Notes: generated by a model from the sequence alone, not told the origin. DNA of 64,000 bases from Spinacia oleracea (GCF_020520425.1 NC_079490.1:123834715-123898714); one strand, 5' to 3'. Counted from the first letter of the stretch, positions 32,774-44,447 are shown. Translations and numbers: made by a program.

Positions 32774-33151
32774 TTTGATGCCTAATTTTAATATCAAATG
32801 CTTATATTTATCTTAATATAGTGCTTTAGTTATGTTATCTAATGAACTGTGTATGTTTGTAGGTTGATGGCAAGAAAGAAAAAGCGAGCAAGTTTCCCTC
32901 GAGATGAAGAGGCTTCGATTGAATGTGAGAATCGCAGGGGTCGTACGGTGCTTAAAATAGTTGGAAATGCAATTCGTAAGGGCATTAAACTCCCCTTAGA
33001 ATGGAATCGCAACAAAGTGCCGGTTGGGGATAACAAAGATTACTTCGCCTCTTACATTGGTGTTGTTGTTCGTGAACGAGTGAATATCAATTATACTCCG
33101 TGGGATGAAGTTCATAAAGAAGTCATCAATGAAGTTTATGACTATATTACA

Positions 33152-35919
33152 GTAAGAAAGATATCACTTCTAGTTTTTTTTTCTCCCATTTGAATTTCGC
33201 TTTTTTTTTCTTCCTGCTTTTTCAATTGCGATGCAGTTTTTTTTTTAGTTTAATTGCTTAATTGTTTAATCAGTAAACTGCATATGTAAATGTGCAAATC
33301 GTCTTGAGATTCTGACGTTACTACAAAGGTTTTGATCTAGATAGGAGGTTCAAAAGCTGTAAATTCAGATTCGTTTGCCTTTTTTGTGGGTTATTTGGTG
33401 AATCTGTGAACACCTGTTCTTTGAATTTCCTGTTGTTGGCTCAGTAGCTGAACCATTCTGACTAACACCCATTGTTGGCTCAGTAGCTGAACCATTCAAG
33501 GGTTTAATAACCACAAATCAATAGAACAAACTAAAATTGTGTGACCCAGACAAACTGACTCTATCAGATCCAAAACTGAACAAAATGATTCATCACCCAA
33601 CATATGACCTATTCTGCTGGATTTCAAGAGTAGAAATGTCTGTAACTTTCTGACTAGAAATCTTCTTTGGGAGAGACTTATTCAATGTGAGGCTAACATT
33701 TTGGTATCCAATTTGAACACAAAAATCCTATTAATCAAATGTATGCATTAGTAAATGTCTGTAAAGTCAGAGTGTGTGCTCTGGAATTTCCAGAATAATC
33801 TTCCATGAGTGTTTGTCTTCTGGTTTACATTTTTAAACTACAGTTCTTTAAATGAAGCCAAAACAAAAAATAAACTACTATTTTTAAAGTGTCCAGAAAT
33901 GGCAGGATAGTTTTCCCTAAACGATAAAAATTTGCAAGTCCTGCAATGATGCTTTTATTGTTATATCATATCATATGCTGGAACTTGGTGAAGAGGCCTT
34001 AATAAAGTGTTCCTAACATCAGGTCTAAAACAAACCTTAATGGGGGTGTTTCAGGCTTAATTCTTCAACTTATCTGTTACAATGGTGCAGAATATTGGAA
34101 TGATTATACCCTAATTACTAGTTGCACAGCGAGATAGTAAATTTACCAGTTTCATTGCCAAAAAGAAATTTACTAGTTTTTGTTAATAGAAAGTGTTCCT
34201 ACAGTCCTGCTGAAAGGCCCAGCAGCCAGCGATAAAGAACTTTTTTTTTTTTGACAGATGTGAAAGAGGAGGTTAACTCCCATTGCTCCTATTACAGATA
34301 TCTAGGCAATGCAAATCTTTCGTACTAAGATAGATTTTGTTCAGGATATTTCTTCCATCAGCACTTGGTTCAACCTTCCCAATGAGAATGTTAGTTATTT
34401 TCGTGCTCAAAGGTCTAATTATCAGGTGCCTCGAATTCCTTGTTTTGGCTTCAGAAATCCCCTGAGAACAACCTTTAACCCTGCTTGTTCCTTGCTGCTA
34501 CAGAACACTTTGAGGCTTCCTATATCCTGTTCTCTTGAGTTGACTTGCCATCTAATCTTTCCTTCTTCTTTTCCTTTGAGCTCACCATGTGTGTCAATCA
34601 CTTTCCTTTCAAATTCATTACGATCTCTGATAAGATGGCGGACGTTTTGATTCTGGGCTTGGAGTTTTCTCTCAAATCCTGGTGGTTCCTCCAGATTCTT
34701 GTGACTTTCAAAACCCGGTTGTTCCATAGGTTCTTCACTCCGTTTCCTGTTCTTTCCGTACATCATCTTTTCTGTACTTATCACTTCTAGTGTGTAATCA
34801 TTTTCTAGCCTCTCCATTATGCTCCTTGCGTTACACTTCTTGTTGTTGAATGTTATATCATTTATCATGCACCAAATTGCCCACATAGTTGCAGTGAAGT
34901 ATCTTTTTGATAAAGAACTTTCAGATGAACCCTTTAGTAACACAAAAACTTAGTACTCAACCTATGGTAGTAAATCTAGTGACACTCTTCCTTTGTAACT
35001 TCTAATATTTTAAGCCTCTTCCTTTGTCACTTCTATTTTATTTAAGCCTCTTCCTTTGTAACTTCTATATTTTTCCCCTTTTTAAAGAAGGAGGGTGGAA
35101 TGGTGGGTCGAGATGGGTTTAGAAATTAACATAATGAACCAAGTAACTAACCACTGTTTGGAAATTCTGAATTGACAAATTGCTCCCTGTAATCTTTAAA
35201 GACAGTAGACTGAGAATAATATTTTGAGTATCATATCCGAGTCTTAGCATCTTTCATTTCTATTTCCAACGTAATTCTACAAATCTCCATTTTAAGCAGA
35301 CAACAAATAAAAAGGATATGATCTCCAGAAAAGCTACAGTCATTTCATGTACTACTCAATTATCACTCTACGGAAACAATATTACTCATGTGGATAACTG
35401 TTATAGTGTTAGCAGTAGGAAAATGTTCTCTCAGATAATAATCCCACACAAGCATGCATATGGAGTACAGCCTACTGAGAAGATCTCAAAATTTTATTGT
35501 TCTCAGATATGAGGATGAAGTAGGAGACTTGAGACTAATCCAATTCCACGCAGATAATAACTCTCTCGAAAGGCCATCTAATCCACGCAGATATAGGTCA
35601 AACTGGAAAGAATGATCAGATATACCAGTAGGGAAGTACAATTATCAACATATTCACATCCTACCATAAATGGATGCATCTCTTCAGTGTACATAAAATT
35701 CGATTTTATGAACAAACTTCCTTATCTGCTTATGACTCACTAGGTGATACTTACGAAATAGTTTACCATTTTCTTAATGCCCATCCACTCCCACTAATAA
35801 ATAATAATCAATTAGTGAAAGCATCCATTTTGCAGAAATGCTTTCCGCTACCTTAATTAGTTACTATCTTGCTGTGCAGCTAGTAAACTGGTAAAGCATC
35901 AGACATTATGATTTAGTCT
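33152..35919 (+). other. Large intron of the CACTA second gene, with insertions
   Basis: Between donor ACA|GTAAGA (33151/33152) and the exon near 35920 there is no coding sequence of the gene. It contains two copies of 'tgttggctcagtagctgaac' (33434 and 33473), a truncated LINE (34231-34921) and three copies of a 30-33 base unit containing 'cctcttcctttgt.acttcta' (about 34985-35075). Confidence 0.6.
34231..34921 (-). mobile_element. 5'-truncated LINE insertion with 13-bp target duplication
   Basis: GATAAAGAACTTT occurs at 34231-34243 and again at 34909-34921. Between them, on the minus strand, lies 665 bp ending in a poly(A) tail (T run at 34241-34252). Its single frame (34422-34943 minus) starts with a phrase like 'ATMWAIWCMINDITFNNKKCNA', which resembles the C-terminal end of plant LINE ORF2 or related RNase H-like tails, then becomes Glu/Lys-rich. 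This is a classic target-primed reverse transcription product. Confidence 0.88.
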
Positions 35920-37648
35920 ATGAGCATTGTGATTGGTGTTGGAGTTAAAGTGAAAGAAGAAGTTTACCTTTTCTCTGTATTCGCAAGCATGATTCTCAAC
36001 AATAAGTATATTCAGGATAACTTTCTCTTGAATTTGAAGAAGGGATTCATAGTGCCCGAAGAACGTAGAAGTTACGTATTAGGGCGAGCTTCAATTTGGT
36101 GGAGATGTTTCAAGGCTAGATTAAGGAAAGTCTTCATGTACGACTCCAAGGGAGAGAATGAAAATGTGATAATAAGGACTCCACCTTCGTTGTATGGATG
36201 GATAACGCAAACTGATTGGGACAACTTCATTGCAACATATACTGATCCTAAGTTCAAGGTACTTTCAATAATCCATGTCAATGCATAGTTACTGAACATT
36301 CAAATGAATTTTGTGCACTAACTGTTATGTACATCATATGTATAGGAACTAAGTGACTTGAATTCAGAAAGGGCAAAAATGAATACTTCAAGATATCGTG
36401 GAGGTCGAAAAGGGTACTTGTATTATGAAGCAGAGATTGTAAGTTCAGAACGATCACATATAGTCTAACACTGAAAACTTAATTATACATATGATTCTTA
36501 TGATTATGATTATTATTTTGTATTCTTAGGCTGACGAGCTTCAGAAACAAGGAATCCAAGTCGCTGATGTGCCTCGACATCTGGTTTGGGTAAGAGCCTA
36601 CTCTAGAGAAGAAAATGGTGTGATAACCTTTGAAAATCCCGTCGATTTGGAAATAGCTAAAGCAATTGTGAGAATATATTTATATATAAATCAAATTAAA
36701 CATTTTGCTGTCACTATTATGCTAACTTGATCTGGTTGCTCATTTTTAATGTCAGGAAGTATTAGAGGCTCAACAAATCCAAGGAGAAATTAATGCCATT
36801 GGCCGAAATGATATCCTAGCAAGAGCACTTAAGACTCCTGAACATGGAGGTTGTGTTAGAGGTGTCGGATCAGGTGTTACCAATAAGCAATACTTTGGTT
36901 ACAACAAACCCACACCATCTAGTAAATTGCGTTCCGAACTCAATGGTGTCAAATCAAAATTAATTTTTATGAAAAACACTCAGGATTTGTTGTTAAATTA
37001 CTTAATGTCTATTGGTCAGCTCAACCAAGACCAATTGAAACAATTTGGTGATGGTGGTGGTATCCAAGGGTTAGGGTTCGGGGGTGCCAAGTCTGCCCAC
37101 TTTCATGGTACGAATGGCCAAGCACTTCAAGGTGCCTGTTTCCAACTATCCTTAAAACAGAATACAGTGCAACAACAAGAAGATGGTGCTTGGCCTGAGC
37201 ATGAGAATGTGCCTGACAGCAATCAAGTTAGTCGTCGTTTAGAGGGTGTCTAAGAGGGTGGTTTTGGTGGCAGTCAAGGCCGGATTGGGTGGTATGTTAG
37301 GGGAGTACAAGTGACCAAAGACTGCAAGGTGCCAACTTTCAGCTTGCCTCAAAACAGAATAAAGTTCAAGTTCCAGAAGTCTAAACTGTGGTGTACCATG
37401 TTGCTTGGCCCGATCTAGAGAAAGAATACGTGCCTGAAACTGAGTTTGTACTTTCTACCGAGCAAGTCAATGATCAACCATTTCCCCAGGTAACATTATT
37501 TTGTTAGTTAAATTGATCTAGTTATCATGCCAGGTTAATCTACAAGCTTTAAAACCCGTTAATCTATAAAGTTGCTGTTGCTCACAATTATCCATACCCG
37601 CAAAATAAACAGGTAGAAACTGAAATCCTAAAGAAATAAATGATTTGA

Positions 37649-37850
37649 ACAGATCAACTGGTCAGAACTGAACTGATAAGAGAACTGACCTGATCAAAAT
37701 TGATCAGAACATAACTGATCAGAACTGATCAGAACTGATTAGAACTGATCAGAACTGATGCAAATCAACTAACATATCAAGTGATTAACAGAAATCCTAA
37801 AGACATAACTGATCTGAACAGAACAGGTCAGAACTGATCTGATCAGAGAG
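37649..37850. repeat. Short tandem repeat of AACTGATCAG type in an intron
   Basis: Within the intron 37490-37930 a 10-base unit (AACTGATCAG and variants with GATTAG or GGTCAG) is repeated at least ten times, densest at 37712-37760. Each unit contains the palindrome TGATCA. Confidence 0.8.
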
Positions 37851-37930
37851 TAGATGTGACTCCGTAGCAGAGTAAACCTCTAAATGCAAATACAAATAAC
37901 ATGTTTTACTTATATGTTCTTTATGATTAG

Positions 37931-38611
37931 GGTGTTAGCAGTTTATATTCCTTGGCGGTTGAGAATGACAAAGGTGTCCATATAGTTGCCGTCGGAGAAG
38001 TGTATGTTGGTAGGGAAGGAGAAGTGGTCAAGAATCATTTCAAACCCATGCCTAGCGGTCATTATCGAGTTTGTATTAAAGAAGATATCAACTCAAGTGC
38101 GAAATTGCCACGTCCTGACGGGGAAATAAAATTTGTTTTCAAAGCTCTGGTAGATTTTTAATATGGCCTGCTCATTTGGTTTTTCCGTTAAAGAAGGTAC
38201 GTTATTGAAATTTTATTCGTTACATATCACAGTACTTATTTATTTCATTCAGCCTGTAGTTTTTACATACCTTTTATTTATCTTTTTTTTTCGTGTTAAT
38301 GTATAACAAGGCTGCTGATAAACAAATAACAAAGGAATTCTCCGCGCCATCTCCAAGCTCGCCATCATCACAGTCATCATGCACTCGAAAGTATACGATC
38401 ACTCCAACTGATAGGTTAAAGTTGACTTCTAATTTGGTTAAAGTTTTCAAGGATGTAGCTATTGGAATGAAAAAGAGCGGAAAACGAAAACCTTCACGAT
38501 CCTAGCTAAAGTGTTCCTAAATGAGCAATGTGTTAGCCTTGATTATGAAGACATCCTTGATTGGTGATTTCAAGGAGAGATAAGATCATCTCACATGTTG
38601 ATTTTAATGAT
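37931..38611 (+). pseudogene. CACTA-1 second gene, exons 6-7 (DUF8039-like)
   Basis: Exon 6 (37931-38196) encodes 'LAVENDKGVHIVAVGEVYVG' through 'HYRVCIKEDINSSAKLP', a domain common between the Transposase_24 and Ulp1 parts of plant CACTA proteins (DUF8039-like). A one-base frameshift at about 38155 puts the conserved 'WPAHLV' in a different frame from the preceding sequence. Exon 7 (38311-38611) holds a Ser-rich linker and basic segment to a TAG near 38503, after which another frame continues 'FLNEQCVSLDYEDILDW', again showing a frame change. Confidence 0.6.
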
Positions 38612-39480
38612 GTAAGTGTGTTGTACGCTTTCTGATTCGAAGTAAATGTATATATTGGTTTCTAAAAAATGATTTAATTGTTTTTTGACATGCAAGGCAT
38701 CTGAGTGAGATGGTTCTCAAAGATGGCATCTCTAGGCTATATGGATTTTGTGACTGCACCTATCTATCCCCGCTAAGACGTGTGGAAAAAGAAGATGATC
38801 GATGTGACTATTTATATAGGGTATTTGCGTGCAATGATGGAAAAAATAAATATCAACTATTCTTCTTGCCCTATATAGAAGAGTAAGTGATTTCTTCAGC
38901 TAATATTTTAATCAGTACTCTACAACAGAAACAATAGTATCTATAATCACAGTACCTGACCATACATCCCCGGACAAAGTGATATTTGTTTTTGTTTTTG
39001 TGTGTGTAGTCGGGATTGGATGTTGGTTGTTATTTGTCCATGGATTGCATTGGTTCAGTGGTTAGATCCACTTGGAGCACAAAATGAACCTCCCGAATTT
39101 GCTCAAACAATAATCAACAGGTATGTACTAAATTACTTATTTTGTCATATATTTTTCCTATTGTAGTATATTGAAATTACATAACTAAACTATTAACAAT
39201 TACTTAGGGAAATCATCAAATTTAGCGCGGAATACCGAAAGGATATCCCAAAAATAAAGAAGAACCCTTTCATTACGTGGCAAAAAATTGAGGTATAATT
39301 ACAATTTCGTAACAATACTAGTTTGTTAATACGTTGTATTCTTAGGTGCTTAATTATGATGTAAACTTTCTTGTGTAATAGTGCCCTCGGCAACCTCCAT
39401 GCTCCAAGGAAAGTGGATATTATGTTGGTCGCTACATGATTAAAACAATAGCTTTGAGGCAAATGTTCATTCCTGAAAAG

Positions 39481-41555
39481 GTATTGCTTGCTTCTGATGC
39501 ATTGAAACTCATGCTTAATTTTTATTCTAGAATCAATTGCATCGAAACTCTCTTCCTATTTCTACTACATTTGCAGTATTTGAAGTATTTATGGGGTCTT
39601 TGGATTGTTTGCTGGATTTTGTTTTATTCTAGAATAAAGCACTGTTGTTTGGATGTGGACAATGTGCTTGGCTTTTAATGTCTGACATCTTTTCTGAAAT
39701 AGCAAATTTAGGGGCCATTCTTTTCAGCTTATGTGAAATCAAATTAGTTCCATTAAAATTAGTTGATCATGTGATAAAAGCATTAGTGAATTAGCAATAG
39801 TCAATATTAAGGTGGGAATTTTCCGAAATTGAGGAACTGAAGATCTCTAGATGGTTCATTTGGTAATTAGTAATTCGGATTTCATAAGTTAATCGTCTGG
39901 TGTAGTTGCATTTGTCCACAAGGTAGTTTGGCTACTGTCACTAGTGGTCTTTGCTGCTGTCATTTGATTAGTTGTTTTCATTACTTTCCTACAAGTTTGT
40001 TCCTAAAATACAATTGAAGCGTTTTAAAAAAACCAAATATGGCAAAGTTGTAACTATATTTTTCCATGGAGAACATAAACTTAATCATAGAAACATGATG
40101 AGGTTTGTATGACTAGCAATATGTCTTCCAGTTCTGAAATGTAATTTGCAACCAAATTTCCTAGTCTATATTACGATCAGTAAGAGTGAAGTAAGAAAGC
40201 TATGATTTCTTGTTGACATCATAAATATCATGATAGACTTGTAGCACACCATTCCTTCAGCAAAAGCCGTGGGCAAAGTGGAACTTGAATCGTAAGCACA
40301 GCATGACTATGACAGGTAAGCTCACTGTGATACAGAATAGTAGAACACTGGTATATTGTGATATTAGAAACTCTATTCCATGATTTAGTATTCAGGGTTC
40401 TTGTACTAGTGATTCTCCTGTAAATCTCCTTCAGTCCATCCTCTTCTCCCAAGTTCCATCAAAGTGAAAAAAGCCAACAGCTACTTAAGTAGCAATAGAC
40501 TCAAGAGCTTGCACATAGTTCATATGCCATTGATGGATAAGATACGATCAAAGAGGGCTATTATAGCTCTCTTATATCACATTTGGACTTGACACTATCA
40601 AACTTGATGCTGACCAAGATTGTTCATACGGGGGAATGTTTCACGCACTCAAAGCTCAGCTCATGTTTTGCTTACCTCCTGCCTTGGTTAGCAGTGAACT
40701 AAAAGTACCCAGTTTTGTAACAAAAAAAAAAAAAACATAGGGCCAGATTTTCATTTTGGATTATGAAATCAAAAGGTGTTATTTTCCAATGTTTATAATT
40801 TTGTTCGACCACATTAAGACAGATTTGTGGGACTGGGAGGTGTAATCACAATTTCTGGTGTTGCTTGCATTAAGAGTTTAAGGAAATATATATATTTTTC
40901 ATATGGGGTCTCTAGCAGCGAACTTCTCCCCTGCGGTGATGTCTACTTTATATTGTAGATACACATAAAAACCCCAGGGTAAGCTTCTGTTGCATACAGT
41001 AAATATCTAGTTTAAATTTTGTGGTTTCTTGAATAATTTAGATGTCAATGGCCGGCATGGGTTAAACTAAGTGGGAAGGTGTAGATGGAAATTACTAGCA
41101 TATTCTTTAAAGATAAGAAGTCATAAAGGGATACCTAAATATCCTTTTACAACCATTTTTTTGGCTCAAGGACCACACTTTTTTGCTCCAGGTTGGTTTT
41201 TGTGCATTCGATAGACCACAGTTTTTGCTCCATGTCAGTTTGTGAACTGGTAGAAGAAGAGTACTTCTATTAGAGTTTTTTGTGATCACAAACTCAGGAA
41301 ACTCCAATTACCCCGCTTCAATTGAAAACAACCTCTCTGCAGTTGCAGGGGTAAGGTTGTGTACGTCCGACCACCCCTTACCCCGCTTTTTGCGGGAGCC
41401 TCTTTGAGGCAATGGGGTAATGATAATGATAATGATAATGATGAGACTTTCTTAATCAGTTTCATTGGACTGATGGAGTGGATTAAGTTTTATCTAATGT
41501 ATTTGCAAGAGTTATACTGTAATAAATACTGACCATATAAATAGTTGTCTTGTAG
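39481..41555 (+). other. Intron 11 of the CACTA second gene
   Basis: A 2.1-kb intron from GAAAAG|GTATTG to TTGTAG|TATTTT. It has no gene of its own. A SINE-like insertion lies at 41318-41445, and a poly(A) run occurs at 40722-40735. Confidence 0.65.
41318..41445 (+). mobile_element. SINE 3' portion (5'-truncated or diverged)
   Basis: The stretch 'ggggtaaggttgtgtacg…ccgaccaccccttaccccgc…tgcgggagcctctttgaggcaatggggtaatgataatg' matches the well-known 3' half of a plant SINE family, ending in a (TAATGA)n-like tail instead of poly(A). I do not see good A and B boxes upstream, so the promoter half may be missing or diverged. Confidence 0.6.
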
Positions 41556-41690
41556 TATTTTGCCAAAACTCTCACGTATTCTCAAACTACGATTGACAAG
41601 CTAAGGGAGAGGTGGAACTCATATGTTACTGAATATCCCCAACCAAATAACGATGAATATGAAGATGATGATGATGATGATCTAGTGTGA

Positions 41691-42524
41691 CTTAAGCTAG
41701 CTCATCAAGGAGATGGTTGTTGTTGTTCCTGCTGCAGACGCTGTTGTTGCTGCAGTCTGTTCCTGCTGCAGACGTTGCTGTTGCTGTTGAGTTCTTGCGG
41801 TTGTTGTCTGTTGCTGTTCAGTTCGTGATGTTGTTGTTGAGTTCCTGCGGTTGTTGTTGGGTTTTTTTTTTCTTTTTTTTTTCTTTTTTTTACAGTGATA
41901 TTGGATATTTTTTTTAAAGTGATTTTTAATTCTATTTTATCAATGAATAATAGGATTTTGTTATTGAATGAACAATATTATTTTGTTATTGAATGGAATG
42001 GTTTTTGGAAAGATCGTGTCGATATCATTTTTATTTTATCGTTTCAGATTTGGTTTACATACTAGAATCGTAATATCCTCTTTTTAAATAATATTAATAA
42101 AAATTGCGTGGGCTGTTTCTAAATAATATAAAAAAAAGGGGTAGAAAATAGAACGGTTGTGTAAGGAAACAACTTTATATCTTAATATTAAACATGAAGT
42201 AAGTACTCCTATGTACGAAAGATGCTCTGTATCTCAATATTTAATAGGAAGAATAGAGGACGGTTATGTACGGAAGGCGCGCTTCATTATAGAGTATAGG
42301 AGACGGTTATGTACGTTAACCGTTCTATATTCCTTCTTCATTTCCTGATTTTAAGAAGGGAATAGAGGACGCTTATCTCTTATTACTATACTTTATAACT
42401 AGGTATATAAAACGCTTCTTTTACCCGTTTTATAAACTTTATAGCGCGTTGAGTTGGAGAACGCCTCTAAGGCGTCCTATAAAGTGTATTTCAACAGTAC
42501 TCTATGCCCTTTTTTGTAGTAGTG
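41691..42524 (+). other. CACTA-1 3' untranslated and subterminal region
   Basis: After the stop at 41690 comes a CTG/TTG-rich stretch (41720-41860), poly(T), and then from about 42150 a set of related subterminal motifs such as 'gaggacggttatgtacg' and 'gaggacgcttat', several in direct and inverted orientation, leading to the right terminal repeat. These are the likely binding sites of the element's own protein. Confidence 0.6.
42510..42524 (-). repeat. Right terminal inverted repeat of CACTA-1
   Basis: TTTTTTGTAGTAGTG, the inverted match of the left end, followed by the TGT target duplication (42525-42527). Confidence 0.93.
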
Positions 42525-42810
42525 TGTGTTTAGGAACTGAAAAGGCTTTTGAACTTTGCTTCACTTGATCCCGACCTTGTATTTAAATTAGCTTTGAAGG
42601 CCTTAGAGCCAAATAAAGAGTTATTGTGTTAAATTCCACTTGAACATGCTTTGCTTTGAATTGGCACATTTGGAATAAAGACCACAACAACGGAATTTTG
42701 AATTTTGAGTTTGATTTTTTAGGATCCCCTTAATTGAGGAAATTTTGAATTTTTTTGTATTAAAGTGGCCGGGCCTCGTAATGAGGTTTCCTACGTGTCC
42801 CGTTAAGGAA

Positions 42811-44437
42811 TCAGGCCTGCCGTAGTTCTAACCTTACAAGACTTTTGAATTGGATTTTGAATTTGAACATAGAACTTAGACAAAGAACTTCTTGAGTTGA
42901 TCGAGGCTTGTAAGGGATCGGAATTCTGTTCCATCGACATCTGTTAATTCGACTGCTCCCCCGGAGAGGATTTTCTTGACAATGTATGGTCCTGCCCAGT
43001 TGGGTTTGAATTTTCCCCTTGGGTCCATGACGCTCTTGCGAAGGGCTTTCAGGACAAGCTCGCCTTCCTTTTGTTGAAATGTCTGGCCACTCGGCGCTGA
43101 TAGACTTGTACATGGTGAACAACTTGAAGTTGACGCTCATCGAGCATGATTAACTCATCATATTTTGCTTGTACCCATGCAACTTCTGGGATTTTGCTTT
43201 CGAGGACTATCCTTAGAGAAGGTATCTCTAGCTCGATAGGTTGTACTGCCTCCATTCCATAGACCAATGAGAATGGGGTTGCACCAGTTGAAGTGCGGAT
43301 TGAAGTTCGATATCCCCACAATGCGAAATGCAGCTTCTGGGGCCAGTCTTTGTAATTGGTTGTCATTTTCATGATGATGGTCTTGACATTCTTGTTGGCT
43401 GCTTCGACTGCCTCATTAGTTTGCGGGCGATATGGCGAAGAACGATGATGTTGGATTTTGTACTCGGTGAATAGATCTTCACACTCTCCTTGAAAGTGGG
43501 TTCCCTGGTCACTAATGAACTCGTGAGGAACTCCGTATCTACATATGATGTTTTCTTGTATGAACTGGGCCACTTGCTTGGAACCCAACATTTTGAATGA
43601 TCTAGCCTCGACCCACTTAGTGAAATAGTCGATGGCGACCAGTATGAACTCATGACCCCCGCTGCGTGTTGGAGTGATTTTGCCAATGACGTCGATACCC
43701 CAAGCTGAGAATGGCCATGGTGATGACTGAGAATATAGCAAGAATGGGGGAATGTGCTTTAGATTTGCACACTTTTGGCAGGTAGGACATTTCTTGACAA
43801 AGAAGTAACAATCCCGTTCGAGGGTAGTCCAGTAATATCGAGCCCCGATGACTTTGACAGCCAACATTTTCCCATTCATGTGGTTACCACAGACTCCGGC
43901 ATGTACGGTGTCCATGACTCTTTGAGCTTCCTGCTTGTCAACACATCGGAGATTGGGGCCGCTAGGGGACCTCTTGTATAGAACGCCGCCTTCTATGACG
44001 AAATGGGCTGATTGTAATCGTAAAGCCCTTTGACTCTTGCTTGAAAAGTGCGGGGGATATTCGGAGTTTTGCAAATACCTTTGAATGTCTGTAAACCAAG
44101 GCTCCTCTCTGTCAGGCTCGTGGTCTTCAATAGCATGGACATATGCTGCTTCTTGACGCGTTTTAATTGTAAGTGGCATTTCAGCCTTGCCATTTGGAAT
44201 GTTGATAATTGAGGCCAGCTTTGCTAGTGCGTCAGCGAATTGATTTTCCTCTCTCGGGAGGTATGTATAGCGAAGCTCTTCTACTTGCTCAGACAGCTTC
44301 TCAAGATAGGACTGGTATAGGGCCAAGCTTTCGCTCCTCACTTTCCATTTGCCGGAAATTTGATTGATAATTAGGGAGGAATCCCCGTATACTCGAAGCT
44401 TCTGGACACCTAATGCTAAGGCGGCTTCGAGGCCCAT
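42811..44437 (-). pseudogene. Gypsy-A second RNase H (C-terminal part) and integrase
   Basis: The frame starts inside the second RNase H ('GLEAALALGVQKLRVYGDSSLI', 'LPREENQFADALAKLA'), then a linker, the integrase zinc-binding region ('HAGVCGNHMNGK…C..C'), the catalytic core with 'WGIDVIGK' and 'FISDQGTHF' and 'EAVEAANK' as the D, D and E sites, and a C-terminal region that changes frame near 43050-43140. Family role: RNase H trims the RNA-DNA hybrid; integrase inserts the DNA copy. The aspartates and glutamate appear kept. About 280 bases of downstream noncoding sequence follow to the CACTA-1 edge. Confidence 0.9.
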
Positions 44438-44447
44438 AATGCATGCT

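Larger units (their letters stand above)
32867..37489 (+). pseudogene. CACTA-1 second gene, exons 1-5 (Transposase_24-like region)
   Basis: Exon ends inferred from GT/AG sites: 32867-33151, about 35920-36258, 36346-36438, 36530-36667 and 36756-37489. Exon 1 begins 'MARKKKRASFP' and encodes 'RGRTVLKIV' and 'FASYIGVVVRERV'; exon 2 has 'GFIVPEERRSYVLGRASIWWR' style sequence; exons 2-3 join as 'FIATYTDPKF|ELSDLNSERAKM' and 'RYRGGRKGY', the usual pattern of plant Transposase_24 (Ptta/En/Spm) proteins. Exon 5 ends with a coiled-coil-like segment, a TAA at about 37251 and a decayed near-repeat of its own last 200 bases. The second gene product of CACTA elements binds element ends and assists transposition. 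Confidence 0.75.
38697..41690 (+). pseudogene. CACTA-1 second gene, exons 8-12 (Ulp1/C48-like domain, catalytic residues changed)
   Basis: Exons by splice sites: 38697-38882, 39010-39120, 39208-39292, 39382-39480 and 41556-41690. Together they give the Ulp1-type fold: 'QLFFLPYIEDRDWMLVVICP', 'WLDPLGAQ', 'CPRQPPCSKESGYYVGRYM' and a C-terminal Asp-rich tail before the TGA at 41688. In active C48 proteases the first block has HW, the second WLDPL supplies Asp, and the third has ECG with the nucleophile. Here the first has DW and the third ESG, so His and Cys are both replaced; only the Asp remains. The splice joins are in frame (GAAGA|TCGG, GAAAAG|TATTTT). Confidence 0.75.
18492..42524 (+). mobile_element. 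CACTA-1: 24.0-kb CACTA (En/Spm) transposon with nested Helitron and LINE
   Basis: The left end is CACTACTACAAAAG at 18492 and the right end is the reverse complement form CTTTTTTGTAGTAGTG ending at 42524. Both ends are flanked by the same 3 bases, TGT (18489-18491 and 42525-42527), the target duplication length of CACTA elements. Rejoining the flanks gives a continuous repeating 'aaaatgtgttta' host sequence. It carries a Tnp2-type transposase gene (20440-32773, interrupted) and a second 12-exon gene (32867-41690) with a Transposase_24-like region and a C-terminal Ulp1-like domain. About 9.8 kb is later insertion (Helitron, LINE fragment). It is unlikely to move itself, but its ends look usable by an active relative. 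Confidence 0.93.

Noticed and set aside
41717..41917. Leu/Val-rich frame after the CACTA second gene
   Set aside because: GTTGTTGCTG low complexity ending in poly(T); noncoding 3' region.
43775..43981. Plus-strand frame over the Gypsy-A integrase
   Set aside because: Shadow of the minus-strand integrase frame.
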